The notes beneath the pieces are model-generated. The model was not told the DNA's origin. It did not search any database and saw only the letters and a list, made by a program, of their open reading frames with translations. The translations under genes and the position numbers were made by a program. A stretch of DNA of 20,253 nt from Poronia punctata (taxonomy: Eukaryota > Ascomycota > Sordariomycetes > Xylariales > Xylariaceae): positions 1-20,253 of the forward strand of contig MU401871.1 in NCBI GenBank assembly GCA_022579005.1, in the 5' to 3' direction. Positions 1-12,457 of the stretch are shown in pieces. Positions within the stretch are counted from its first letter, which is position 1; every line of letters begins with the position of its first letter.

Positions 1-3000
1 AAAAGTTTATTTAATAAAAAAACGTTAACTTAAAGCTATTTAAATAAACTTTTTAAAAGTAATTATATAAGCTTTAGTAATAAAAAAATAAAAACTTAAA
101 TTTTTTTTTTATTACTAAGTATTAATATAAAAGCTTAAAAGCGCTATATTGCTAAAAAATAATAGCTAACTAGCTTTTAACTATTAATATAAGCTTTAAA
201 AAAAGCTAAAAAAAGTTTTAGTAAAATAGTATATATTATTTAATAATATAGTAATAATATATTATAAAGCTAAAAAGTAATAAAGTACTTAGTATTATGC
301 TAATAAAAAGTATAAACTATTATAAAAGCAAAAATATACTAAACGCTTACTAAAGCAAAAAAAATTAGTAAATAATTTAAAAGCGCTTAAATAGTTTAAA
401 AAAAACTAATAACTTATTTAAGCAATAAATAAATTAAAACTAAAACAAATTAGTATATATTAGTAATAGCTTTATAAAGTGCTATTATTATAATAAAAAA
501 AGCTATATAGCTAAGTATTGCTTAAAAAATAAATAATTAGTATTAAATTGTTAAGTAAGCAAAAGTAAGCAAAAACTATTAAAATAGCTTAAAAGTAAAG
601 TATAAAATATTTAAATAGCTTAGTTAAACTTTAAAAATAAAAAGTTAAAATTTAAGCTAAAATAAATTAATATATTTAATTTACTTTAATAAAGTTTTAT
701 AAAGTATTTAGTATTATAAAGCTATTTTAAATAGTAGCTATAGTTTTTTTAAGCAGTAAGCAAAAGTTAAAAAAGTTATTATAAATATAAATATAAAAGC
801 TTAAATTAATATTATATATAAAAACTTTTAAAAAAACACTTATAAAAAGTAAATATTTTACTATTTTTATTAATAAAACTAAATAAAAAATTAATAAAGT
901 GCTAAGTAGCTTATATAGCTAGTTTTTAAATAGTTAACGCTTAAAAAATTAAGCAAACTTTTAAATAAATATTTTATATAATATATAAAAAATAAAAAGC
1001 ATTAAAGCTTTTAATATTATAGCTAAAAATAAGTTAGTTAAATATATTATTAAATATAGCTTTTATTTAATAGTTTTATAATAAATATTAAAAAATATAT
1101 TTTAAAAGGTTTATTAAAAATATAGTTAGTAATTAAGTAGTATACGTTGCTAACTTAATAAAGATAAGTATTAGTTATAAAAAAAAGTTACTATTTTTTA
1201 AAATTAATAATAAGCTTAGCACTAAAAATAAAATTTATTTATTTAAGTACTTTAAAGTATTTTAGCATATATACTTTAAGCTATTAGCAAAAAAATTACT
1301 AGTGCTAAAAAAAATATAATATATAATAAATTTAGTAAAAAAAGTATAAGTATTATTTAGTTTAATTTACTTTATTATAAAAGCTTAATAATAAGTACTT
1401 AAAAATATTTTAAAAAAAACTTTTAAATAAGCTATATATAATATTTAAAATTAAATATAAAAGCTTTTATTTTATTTATACTAAAAAAAAAAAATATAAA
1501 GCTTTATATTAATTATAAAAGCTTAAATAAAGTAATTATAAAAAATAAATATTTTTTACTTTTTATATTAAAAGTAATAAATAAGCTAAAGTTAATAAAA
1601 GTTTTTTTAAAGCTAAATTTTAAAAATGCTTATTATTATATTTAAATTAAATATAATAATAAGTAAAAAACTGCTTTTTAAATAAAATATAAGCATTTTA
1701 AATATATAGTTATATTTTTTAAATTAATTAATACTTTTACAACCTTTTAGGCCTATATATATAAAGTATTAGCTAAGCTAGTAAATTATATTTATATAGT
1801 TTATTTAAATAATATTATAATGTTTTTAAAAAAGTAAAAATAAAATAAAAAGCACTTTTAATTAGTTTATAAGTAGTTAGCAAAATATTAACTATTTATA
1901 AAACTATTAAAGTGCAAATTTTTTAAAACTAAAATAAAATTTTTAAAGTTTATTATTATAACTAAAAAAATAAAAATAAATTTTTAAAAGGTTGCTATTA
2001 TTTAAAAGTAAAAAGTACTAACTTTAATATATAATATATAAGTATTTTTAAAGTTTATAAACTTTTATAAAAAGTTTATAGCTAAATATATAAATATTAT
2101 TATATTAATTATAGCTATTTTAAAAGGTTATACTTTATTAGGCTATGTTTTTAAATAGACTTTAAAATAAATTAAGTATTTAAAAATATAAAAAAAGCTT
2201 TTATATTAACAACTACTTTTTGCTACTAAAATAGCTATTTAAATATTAAAGTAAAAATAAATATATTAATAAAAGCAATATTAAAAATATTATTATAGCT
2301 TTATAAAAAAACGTAAAAACTAGTTACTTATTAGTTATAAAAGCTTATAAACGTAAAAATTAAATAAGTAATAAGCTAGCAAAAGCTTTTAGTAATTATA
2401 AAAAGTTATAAGCATTAGTAGTAATGTTTTAAAAAAATAAATAAGATTTTTATAATATAAATAAACTATATAGCTTTAAAAAGTATAGTTAATTTATTAG
2501 TGTAAAACTTTTATAAAAAGCTTGCTTGCTAAGTATATAAGCTAGCATAGTTTAATTTTAATATAAAATATTAATTAAGCATATTAAACCTAGCAAATAA
2601 GCTATTAAAAAACCTAAATTATATAGCTAAAAAAAATTAATATAAAAATATAATACTAATATTTAAAAAAAAGCTTTAATTAGCTAGCAAGCTGCTATAA
2701 TAAGTATAGTAGTTATTAATAAAAATCTTATTTAAAAAAAAAAGTAAAATATTAGCTTATGCTATTAAAGCAGCTTAAAAAGCTTTATTAAACTTATACT
2801 TATTAGTTTATTTAATAATAAAAGTATAAATTATAAACTTATAAGCTTATAAAGCGCTAAACTTTTACTATATAATTATAAATAATTTTTAAAAGTATAA
2901 AAGTAAAAAGTATTAATATATATACTTAACTTATATATTATATATTATATAAATAATAATAATAACTTATTTAATAAAAGCTATAGCTAAAAGTATAAAA

Positions 3001-3340
3001 ACTACTTTTTTTTAAAAAAAAAGCTAAAGCTATTATTTATAACTAATATGTTTTATATGCTAAAGCTAAAAAATTAGCTTAAAGCAAAATAGCTTTTAAA
3101 TTAGCAGCTTTAATATAGTTTTATAAAATAGTTTATAAATTATAAGCTAAAGACTTTACTTTTATAAAGCTAGCAAAAATTATATACTATAAAGCTAAAA
3201 TATATAAAAAATATTATATTAATAATAAAAATATATTATATTTTAAAAAATAGTTAATAATTTTAGCTTAAAAAGCTTTACTAAAGCAATTAATATATTA
3301 GCACTATAATAACTTAAAAGCTAAGTATATAAAAAAAAAA
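1..3340. other. AT-rich RIP-like block, left part, no genes
   Basis: This stretch is almost pure A/T and no frame stays open for a protein-like length. The remaining G and C sit mainly in AGCT, ACTT/AAGT and GCA/TGC contexts, while CA and TG outside GCA/TGC are rare. That is what heavy C-to-T mutation at CpA on both strands leaves, the known signature of repeat-induced point mutation in ascomycetes. It is most likely one or more dead transposable elements, but I cannot recognise a polymerase or transposase reading through the mutations. A few islets such as 1739-1760 and 2130-2155 keep slightly more C and G. Confidence 0.8.
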
Positions 3341-4133
3341 CTTATAATTATATATAAAAGCTTTAGCATTATTTTTATATTATAGCTTTTTTTACTTAGT
3401 AAGTAGCTAAAGCAACTATAAGTTTTAGTTTATTATATTAATAATTTAGTTTAAAAAATTGTTTTTTTAGCTTTTTAAACTTTTATAAAAACTATTATAA
3501 TAAAAGCTTTTATTAAATAAACTGCTATATAATAGTAGCTTAAAATAAAAAAAATAGCTTTTACTTTTTTAACTTTTTTAAAAGTTGCTAGCTATTAGCT
3601 AATTATTTATTTTAATAAGTAGTATATTTTATTTTAAGTTTTTTAGTTTGCTTTTTAGTTTTTTGCTTTTTTTATTACGTTTATTATTACTTTTTTATTT
3701 TTAGCTATTTATAAATTTAGCTTAACTATTAGCTAGTTTTTTTAGTTTTTATTGCTTATTTTTAGTATTAAATTTATTAAGCTTATTTATATTATTGCTA
3801 GTTATTTACTTAGTAATTATAAACTATATTTAGTTTTTAGTTTAAATTTTTTTACTAAATATTATATTATAACTTAAAAATATAAAATTAAAAAAGTATA
3901 AAAGTTTAAATAATAAAGTAGTTATAAAGTAATGTTGCTAGCAATTTTAAAAACTAAATATATTAAATAACTTTTATTTAGTTAATTAAGTAAGTAACTA
4001 AACTAGCTAAAAAAATAAAAAAAAGTATAACTAGCTAAACTATAGCTAATAGTTAGTATAAGTTTAGCTTATATATAGTTTATATACTAATAGCGCAGCT
4101 AGTAAGTTTTATAAGTAGGTGCCCTGTTATATT
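3341..4133 (+). repeat. Dispersed repeat, copy A (793 bp)
   Basis: Copy A shares an ordered series of blocks with 4710-5393. It starts at CTTATAATTATATATAAAAG (3341), includes AAGTAGCTAAAGCAACTATA (about 3400), and ends with AGGTGCCCTGTTATATT (4117-4133). The last 240 bases also match 18605-18846. The copies differ mostly by G/A and C/T exchanges, as expected if RIP acted independently on each. Upstream flanks of A and B are unrelated, so 3341 looks like a true boundary. A shared right end and variable left ends would fit 5'-truncated retroelement copies or LTR fragments; the class is not resolved. Confidence 0.75.
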
Positions 4134-4709
4134 AAGTTATTTATTAATTTTTTTAACTTTAGTAAATATTTAACATATTTTTACTTATATAGTAATTAAT
4201 ATTTTTTATTAATATAATACTAAGTATTTTATTATTTTTTAGCTTTTTAATATTACTACTATATTATTAAATAATATATACTACTTTATTAAACCTTTTT
4301 AAAATTTCTTTTAAAGCTTATATTAATAGTTAAAAGCTAATTAGCTATTATTCTTTAATAATATAGCGCTTTTAATCTTTTATACTAATATTTACTAATA
4401 AAAAAATATTTCTTTTCTTTTTTTATTATTATAGCTTATATAACTACTTTAAAAAAGTTTGCTTAAATAGCTTTAAATTAACGTTTTTTTATAAATAAAC
4501 TTTTAAAAGTTTTTAAAAATAGGTTTTCTAGGTTATTATAATTTAGTATACTTTAATAAAAACGCTAATTTATTTAAACATTAAAGTTAGCTTATATTAA
4601 AGCTTATATAATATATATTAACTCTTTATAGCTAGGCTTTTACTAATTGCTTTTTTATAGCTATAGTTTTATTTTTAATTTTTATAATAATAATATTTTA
4701 TTTTAGCTG
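4134..4709. other. AT-rich spacer between repeat copies A and B
   Basis: RIP-like AT-rich DNA with no open frame of interest. It contains slightly more C and G around 4290-4310, 4360-4380 and 4520-4545. It does not obviously match the repeat on either side. If A and B were a pair of LTRs, this 576-bp spacer would be far too short for an intact internal region. Confidence 0.6.
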
Positions 4710-5393
4710 CTTATAATTATATATAAAAGCTTTTATATTATTTTTATATTAAAGCTTTTTTTGCTTAGCAAGTAGCTAAAGCAACTATATATTTTACTTT
4801 ATTATATTAATAATTTAATTTAAAACGTTTTTATTTTAGCTTGTATATAATAGTAATTTAAAGTAAAAAAAATACTTTTTAACCTTTTAACTTTTTTATA
4901 AGTTATTTTTTAGTTTACTATTAAGCTTTTTGCTATAATTTTATATTTATTATAACTTTTTTATTTTCGCTATTTATAAATTTAGCTTAACTATTAGCTG
5001 GTTTTTATAGTTTTATTGCTTATCTTTAGTATTAAGTTTATTAAGTTTATTTATATTATTATTAGTTATTTGCTTTATAATTATAAACTATGCTTAGTAT
5101 TTAATTTAAATCCTTTTGCTAAATATTATATTATAACTTAAAAATATAAAAATAAAAAAGTATAAAAGTTAAAATAATAAGTTACTTATAAAGTAATATT
5201 ACTTATAATTTTAAAAACCAAGCATATTAAATAACTTTTATTTAGTTAGCTAAGTAAATAATTAAACTAGCTAAAAAAAAATATAACTAGTAAAGCTTTA
5301 GTTAATAGTTAATATAGCTTTAACTAACTTATAGTTTATATATAAATAGCTTAGTAAGTAAATTCTTTAGCTAGGTGCTCTATTATACTTTAT
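4710..5393 (+). repeat. Dispersed repeat, copy B (684 bp)
   Basis: Second copy, direct orientation relative to copy A, with the same left boundary (CTTATAATTATATATAAAAG at 4710) and the same right end (GCTAGGTGCTCTATTATACT, about 5370-5390). It lacks roughly 100 bases present in copy A, mostly in the part corresponding to A 3440-3640. Substitutions relative to A and C are mainly transitions. It ends about 90 bases before the edge of the GC-balanced island. Confidence 0.75.
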
Positions 5394-6371
5394 AGTAATT
5401 TTTACTATAACTATAGCCTTTTTATTATATATGCATTTTATTAAATATAGTTATTTTAATAGCTTATCAGTTTTAATAGTAACCCTTGTTTTATTTTTTC
5501 TGCCCCCTCCCCTTATACAAGGGCTTTACAAATAAAATCAGCATGACCTGACCTGACCTGACTTAGCCAGATCTATAACCGAACTGGCCCTTTTACTGTT
5601 CCTTTTTTACCCCTCTTACCCAAACGTGGCAAGAGGGGCAAATTGCCCACAGTTGCCGAAACGTCCCCGGAAAAGCCCCGAATATGAAGGGTTTGGCTTT
5701 CTAGATGTCACTGGGGATATTAATTGGCGATGGCGCTAAGGTTAGTCTACCTAGTCTAGCACTTCCCCGCGATGTGTGCATATCTGTTTTGAAGGTACGT
5801 TTAGTACAGGAGGTAGAAGACTCACATCTACGTGAGTTGCGACGCTGTAGATAGGCTAAGCGGCGCATAACAGGCTAGAGGTAGGTTCTGATGGCTAAGA
5901 AGGGGTGTGTATGGCCAAGACCGACATGGCCAGTCAGCCCAGGGGGGCGCCAGGTGACTCCGTCGATGCCGACCTCTTCCCCGAACCATTTTCAAGCCCA
6001 TCTCGGTTCCTACCTTGTTGGCAGATACGCACACAAATGCCGGGAGAGCGCCCGGAACACCAACTGGGTGTAACTACACCTAGTTCGAGGCTGTGTAATA
6101 ATAATACATGGTTACAAACGGGACGCATTAGTGGTTCCTGCTATACCGGCAATTTTACGTATCGGACCCTAGGGTAGGTTTCCAGCTGCCTACTATATCC
6201 ATTACGCGTCTTGCCTAGACCTCCATTTGTCGATGGATCGGCTAGAAAACCCCTGGCGAGGGGAAAAGCTGTGTCACGCAATACGCCCATGGCCTGATGG
6301 CTGACCTGCCTTCTTTGCTCCTGCTGCTCGTCAAGTGCGGGGTTTCGTTTCTGCTGACAATGGCAGCTTCA
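5394..6371. other. Isochore boundary and upstream region of katG
   Basis: Composition changes sharply at about 5480, from almost pure A/T to roughly balanced bases. Past the boundary there is a short tandem of TGACC (5544-5563), STRE-like CCCCT/AGGGG motifs near 5608-5640, an ATTGG (inverted CCAAT) near 5723, a near-perfect inverted repeat at 6062-6085, and a 10-bp palindrome ACCCTAGGGT at 6166-6175. Short open frames on both strands between 5828 and 6177 overlap one another and look like chance. I see no gene here; it is probably the distal promoter of katG plus old, mutated non-coding DNA. Confidence 0.5.
6062..6085. repeat. Near-perfect inverted repeat (hairpin)
   Basis: Arms AACTGGGTGTA (6062-6072) and TACACCTAGTT (6075-6085) pair over 11 bp with a single G-T wobble and only two bases between them. 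It lies about 520 bp upstream of the katG start. It could be a dimeric-protein site, a footprint of joined transposon ends, or chance. Confidence 0.55.
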
Positions 6372-6440
6372 TATAAACCTGAGTCCATTTCCTCCTACTA
6401 TTTCCTTAACTTTCTGCCCTTCCCTCCTTTGTTTCCCAAC
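6372..6440 (+). promoter_or_regulatory. Probable katG core promoter: TATA box and CT-rich tract
   Basis: TATAAA lies at 6372-6377 within TTCATATAAACC and is followed at 6389-6440 by a pyrimidine-rich tract, an arrangement typical of filamentous-fungal promoters. It is about 230 bp before the chosen ATG, so a leader of roughly 150-200 nt is implied. A C-rich run (6549-6562) lies in that leader. Confidence 0.45.
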
Positions 6441-6579
6441 GCTCGGGTTTGGGTATGCTAGTGTCCTGATCCCTTAGCGAACCTTTGTTTCTTAACTTGC
6501 TAGTTCTGTGTATATATACTCGCGTCCCCGCGTGTTACTTACACTAGTCCCCCCGCCCCCCACGTATTTGCTGAAATAA

Positions 6580-8909
<2,330 letters not shown>

Positions 8910-9507
8910 GAAACCCTGGGTCAAAAAAAAGAGAAAAGAAAAATACACATCAGACATAATATAGTTCTTAATCGAGGAGGTATAAATATATTATGGGCCC
9001 AACAGGTGATTTCGACCGCGACTGAAAATCGTTCTTATATTACGAACCGTCCTTACCATATAGGTGCCTAAAAATCGGTCGAAGGCCGGTCATGCCAAGG
9101 CCCTTATGTTATAGAATTCAAGGTTCGTAAATCTTTGAATTCACCGTCACCTTCTCGGACGTTATTCATTCCTCGCTCTCCCTTTCTGGTCTATCGCAGC
9201 CCGTTTCACTATGAGAGCGAGGTGAAACACCCGACTTGTGATACCACTAACCTACTATAGCAGCTCGTACCTTGGTAGCGGCGTGGGAATTTCCTCGCTC
9301 GTGACACCTTCGGCAGCATATGCCGCTCACTCGATAGTCGTGAGTGCCAACCTCATACGCGATGTAGCCTTTGCCATCGCCGAGATGTGGTGCCCGAGAA
9401 ATGAGTACGTCGGTAGCCCGGCAGCCGGCTGTCGGCCCGACGACAGCAGACGTGGGCCCGGCGAAGCCCGTGGCGCGCGCAAACTGCGGGTCAAGTACCG
9501 GTAGTTC
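8910..9507. other. katG 3' region and gene-free stretch
   Basis: Contains the katG 3' untranslated region and GC-balanced DNA without a recognisable gene. An inverted repeat GAATTCAA ... TTGAATTC (9115-9122 and 9136-9143) encloses a 13-base loop about 205 bp after the katG stop. From about 9300 the base composition becomes more codon-like in two overlapping frames (9301-9504 and 9401-9540), with alanine-, valine- and proline-rich readings, but neither resembles a family I know. The ATG at 9401 could be the start of the decayed gene described next, joined through a frameshift near 9540. Confidence 0.4.
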
Positions 9508-9858
9508 CCGTTCGGAAGCCGACGCTGCAGCCCAAGGGGATTATTTGACCCAACTGCCTCATCCCTCGCCCTGCTGCGAAGCTCGAGCTTCTTCTTGCTC
9601 ATGGTCAACTCCCACAGAAATAGCACGCCAGGGACGCTCATGGTCATGGAAACAGGTTAGCAGCTATTCAGCTTCGGCCAGGGCTTCAAAGTGCTGGGCT
9701 GTATCACGCAGGCGTGGCAGGATAGCTACGAGGTTGACAACTTTACAAGTTTCAGTTCGGTATTACTGATTCGCAACCTTCTTCCAGTCGTATTTGTGTT
9801 CTGGTGGAAGAATCGTCCGCTGCCACACTTCAAGATCCTGCCTAGCACGCCTACATGA
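9508..9858 (+). pseudogene. Possible remnant of a membrane-protein gene (unidentified)
   Basis: One forward frame is open over 9508-9858 except for a single TAG (at about 9656), and its codons look fungal, with many ending in C or G. The reading has hydrophobic segments (SSFFLLMVNSH near 9580-9625 and LLIRNLLPVVFVFWW near 9760-9810) followed by the basic KNRPLPHFKIL and a stop at 9856-9858. The TAG cannot be removed by a plausible intron: the possible GT..AG pairs are too short or lead to new stops. The left end is closed by another stop at 9502. Other frames are also open here, so coding is not proven. I do not recognise the family. If real, it is a 3' fragment of a dead integral membrane protein. 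Confidence 0.25.
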
Positions 9859-10322
9859 CCAATAGCGGAGTTGGCTAAGGAGCGGTAAACGATACGTATC
9901 CCCGCTGGTCCTGTGGGACAATGAAGTAGGTCATGTGGTGCGCTTAGGACTTTGACTGGTGCCCTATTGTTGCGCAAACACGTTGTATAGGCGCTTTCTG
10001 CCGAAGATGGTTTCCTTGGCAGCGATAGGGGTATCTCAGCAAACATCCTCTGTTTGAGGCCGTTCCCCTCGTGTCAGCATCAAACGGAATAAAAGTTTCA
10101 AAGGCAACAACATGTAATAGCCAAAGCTTTCGTCCTTTGATCAAAAGAGAGAGCCTACTATGTATAAGAGAAAAGACGGGACAAAGCCGCGCCCCAAACA
10201 ATCTGCGCCAAACCACAGGTATCGGACCCGGGTTATATAGGGGAGGAAGCGGGAGACACATGGTTAACAGAGCCGATTGTAGTTTCATATGTATCACGCC
10301 TCTACTTTCATATCTGGACAGG
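9859..10322. other. Gene-free stretch upstream of the Zn2Cys6 gene
   Basis: GC-balanced DNA with overlapping short open frames on both strands (for example 10071-10391 forward and 9944-10357 reverse) that lack recognisable motifs and overlap one another, so I treat them as chance. It presumably includes the promoter of the gene at 10418. Confidence 0.4.
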
Positions 10323-10328
10323 TATAAA
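10323..10328 (+). promoter_or_regulatory. Putative TATA box of the Zn2Cys6 gene
   Basis: TATAAA within GGTATAAAGC, 90 bp upstream of the ATG at 10418. Position and sequence fit a core promoter; no other support. Confidence 0.35.
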
Positions 10329-10417
10329 GCTGCACGTGTAGGTAGACAGCTATCCAAACGCGCCGTAGGCCGGTATCGAGTACAGCCCTAGTGGTGTTAT
10401 ATCCAATAGGAGCAACC

Positions 10418-11096
10418 ATGGAATTAGACATTGTTACTGCCAGTACCAGCGTCACCACCATCGCCCCCGTGGAACTGCCCGAGAGTCGACGCGGGAGCTC
10501 CACGGTCCAACCGCTACCGGAGACGGGCAGCTTAACAAGGCCAAAAAGGAAAAGACAGCGAGCAGCGGGGAAACGAACAGTTAAGAGTTGCACAGCATGT
10601 CGTGCAGCACATGTCAGATGCGTAGCAGATCGATATGGTGTTCCTTGTGGACGCTGTGAGAGAAAATTCTGGCTCGACGTAAGTGCTCCTGTTGTCGTCT
10701 CCCATCCCAATCCATCGTTGCTATTTGTGCCCTGTGGAATACCTAGCTCTGCCTCTTTTGTGCACTTGGAGCCTATGGAACCCGATATGTACGATAGTCT
10801 TGTACTCGCGCGCGGTATCTATAGGGCTCGGAGGGTTTTTGGGGTGTTCTCCGGGGGCTGTATGGGAAGTAATACCTAACATGTATAACTTGCAGTGCAC
10901 TCTCATGGAACTACCGCCGGAAAAAGCCAGCGCTTTAGGCGTATCCACAGGTACGAACGCCAGTGGCAAGAGCACCAGCAACAAAGATATTGATCCCTTC
11001 TCATCGCAGGGCCGAATGCTGAGGCAGATGGCCTCCGACGGGCTCGTTTTGGTCGTGGAAAGGATGAGAAGGGCATCACCTAGACTACCTACCTAA
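10418..11096 (+). CDS. Short Zn(II)2Cys6 DNA-binding protein, probably a truncated transcription factor
   Basis: Exons 10418-10678 and 10896-11096 give 153 codons. A basic stretch (RPKRKRQRAAGKRTVK, about residues 45-60) precedes the binuclear zinc cluster CTACRAAHVRC..CGRC..C, spacing C-x2-C-x6-C-x8-C-x2-C-x7-C; the last cysteine is the first codon of exon 2, so splicing is needed to complete the zinc site. Such GAL4-type domains bind CGG half-sites in nuclear DNA. After the cluster come about 65 serine- and charge-rich residues, then a stop. No fungal-specific regulatory domain follows, whereas typical members run to several hundred residues. Just past the stop another frame reads IEHQDYLRDPNKRG, which looks like a continuation, so a frameshift near 11068-11095 probably broke a longer gene. 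It may still make a DNA-binding-only protein able to compete with relatives. The start was chosen because of its ACCATGG context and the upstream TATAAA. Confidence 0.7.
10679..10895 (+). other. Intron of the Zn2Cys6 gene (217 nt)
   Basis: Donor GTAAGT at 10679, branch-like CCTAAC at 10875-10880, acceptor TTGCAG ending at 10895. It falls between codons (phase 0), directly before the sixth zinc-binding cysteine, a position I recall as common in this family. It is longer than the other introns here. Confidence 0.85.
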
Positions 11097-11570
11097 TGCT
11101 ATAGAACACCAGGATTATCTAAGGGACCCCAACAAGCGTGGGTCGTAAAATTAAAGAGAAGTTCACTTCGGCCCAAACAAACAGTATGCCAACCGGGCAG
11201 TCTAGGCCCTATGATGCCCTGGAATCATATCAGGGTATTGCAAGAGATTCCAGGTACCGCAAGGCATCTCGCAAGTTTATGTTTAGGAAGTCGCAATTGG
11301 GTAAATTAATTAAGAGAGTTCCTAGACAGAACGTAACTTGTCGGAGTTGTGGGGGGAGGGGCGGAAGCACCTACAAGGACGCAGTAGGAAACGTGGACGG
11401 ATAAGTGATGCTAGAACAAATCCGGATTTCAAACTCGGAAGAGACGACGGCACATTTTACGGCGACGGAGGTAGTGCGCGCTTGGACGACGGGATCGATC
11501 TTGATAGTATTTCTAGTTGAAGCAGCGACTCGGACTCGAGCATCTGCATAGCAGAGGAAGGCGCAACCTA
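11068..11570 (+). pseudogene. Possible decayed continuation of the transcription-factor gene
   Basis: In the frame one base away from exon 2 of the Zn2Cys6 gene, the reading starts HHLDYLPNAIEHQDYLRDPN and runs to an acidic, aspartate/serine-rich end (DDGIDLDSISS, then SSDSDSS) near 11560. It is interrupted by roughly ten stops (TAA, TAG, TGA). Every one could have arisen from CAA, CAG or CGA by a single C-to-T change, as RIP would make, although this is true of any such stop and so is weak evidence. A competing frame (11138-11404) is open for 88 codons with many K and R and a CRSC pair. I cannot assign a domain to either; this is a tentative remnant. Confidence 0.22.
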
Positions 11571-12313
11571 AGCTACGAGTATAATAGACATGTAGACCAC
11601 ATGTTGTTCGGTTTAAGAATCTATCCGACTCGCTGTTGCGCAACTGTACCGTGTCCAATCAAAAGCATTGCATACACGTAATCTGATTATCTGACAAGCT
11701 GACAGTTGCCGGAATTCCATGCTACCCATGTCGCGTTAAGTAAATCAATCCCACCTGTGTGTAGATACCTACATGTCTGACATACCTTCTTTTGTCAGGT
11801 ACTTGTATTTGTGCACGTACATGTGTACGCGGCCTATCAGGTAGATACGAGTAACCAAAATACATGTATGGATAGATGAAGGATAATACCCGTAGCAGTC
11901 TGGTGGGTTGATCTAACAAAGGTTCGGGCATGGCCTGCATCCGGGCGGTAAAACTAGGCCCGGGACAAACCGGCTCGCCACAACCCCAATGTACATGCTG
12001 CCTGTATAGAGCCATCGCCGCCCTGTCATGATAAATCAACAGGAAACTAGCTAGGAGTGGCGCGAAACGGTCAAGATCGATGAGTAGACTGGTTTCGATT
12101 ACAAATCTCTAACTGATTTCTAATGGTGGCGCGCCTTCTTGGGGGGGGGGGGCCGACACGTGGTGTAATAGGTCGAAAAATCGCCGGGCACCTCGTCGCA
12201 ACTCTCGGTCGACGTGACGTGCTTGCGGGGAACCGATCGAGTTCTTCCTATCCGCCAGCCAGGGGACCTTCAGGCATATCAAGACACCATATGGCTTTGC
12301 ACGCTGTGGTTCA
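11571..12313. other. Gene-free stretch and upstream region of the oxygenase gene
   Basis: No convincing gene. It holds GTAC/ACATGT-rich sequence (11755-11870, e.g. GTACATGTGTAC at 11817-11828), a run of 12 G (12141-12152), and a CRE-like TGACGT (12215-12220) inside GTCGACGTGACGTG. Open frames on both strands at 12109-12381 overlap each other and the promoter, so I reject them. The last 200-300 bp are probably the promoter of the gene at 12458. Confidence 0.45.
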
Positions 12314-12319
12314 TATAAA
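12314..12319 (+). promoter_or_regulatory. Putative TATA box of the oxygenase gene
   Basis: TATAAA within TTCATATAAAGC, 139 bp before the ATG. The ten bases TTCATATAAA also occur at the katG TATA box (about 6369-6378). Confidence 0.45.
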
Positions 12320-12457
12320 GCTCCTGGGCAGGACAGTTTGAACCTGATCCTCCTATATCTGCTGCCACAATCAACAGACACACCATCCTACTTTCTCTGT
12401 CGTCTACGTGCACCGACCCCCTCTCAAAGCCTCTTGCAACATCCCGGATTACTCAAT

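Noticed and set aside
1..5480. Mitochondrial DNA or an AT-rich plasmid as the source of the AT blocks
   Set aside because: No mitochondrial genes, tRNAs or long frames; the transition pattern between repeat copies and the nuclear introns next door fit RIP-mutated nuclear repeats better.
5905..6177. Forward open frame of 90 codons upstream of katG
   Set aside because: Overlaps other open frames on both strands, no motif, no promoter or intron signals; probably chance.
10071..10391. Forward open frame of 106 codons before the Zn2Cys6 gene
   Set aside because: Begins with a non-ATG codon, has no recognisable domain and covers the putative TATA box of the next gene.
12071..12115. tRNA-like GGTTTCGATT motif
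   Set aside because: No matching acceptor, D or anticodon arms could be found around it; no tRNA gene is supported anywhere in the window.
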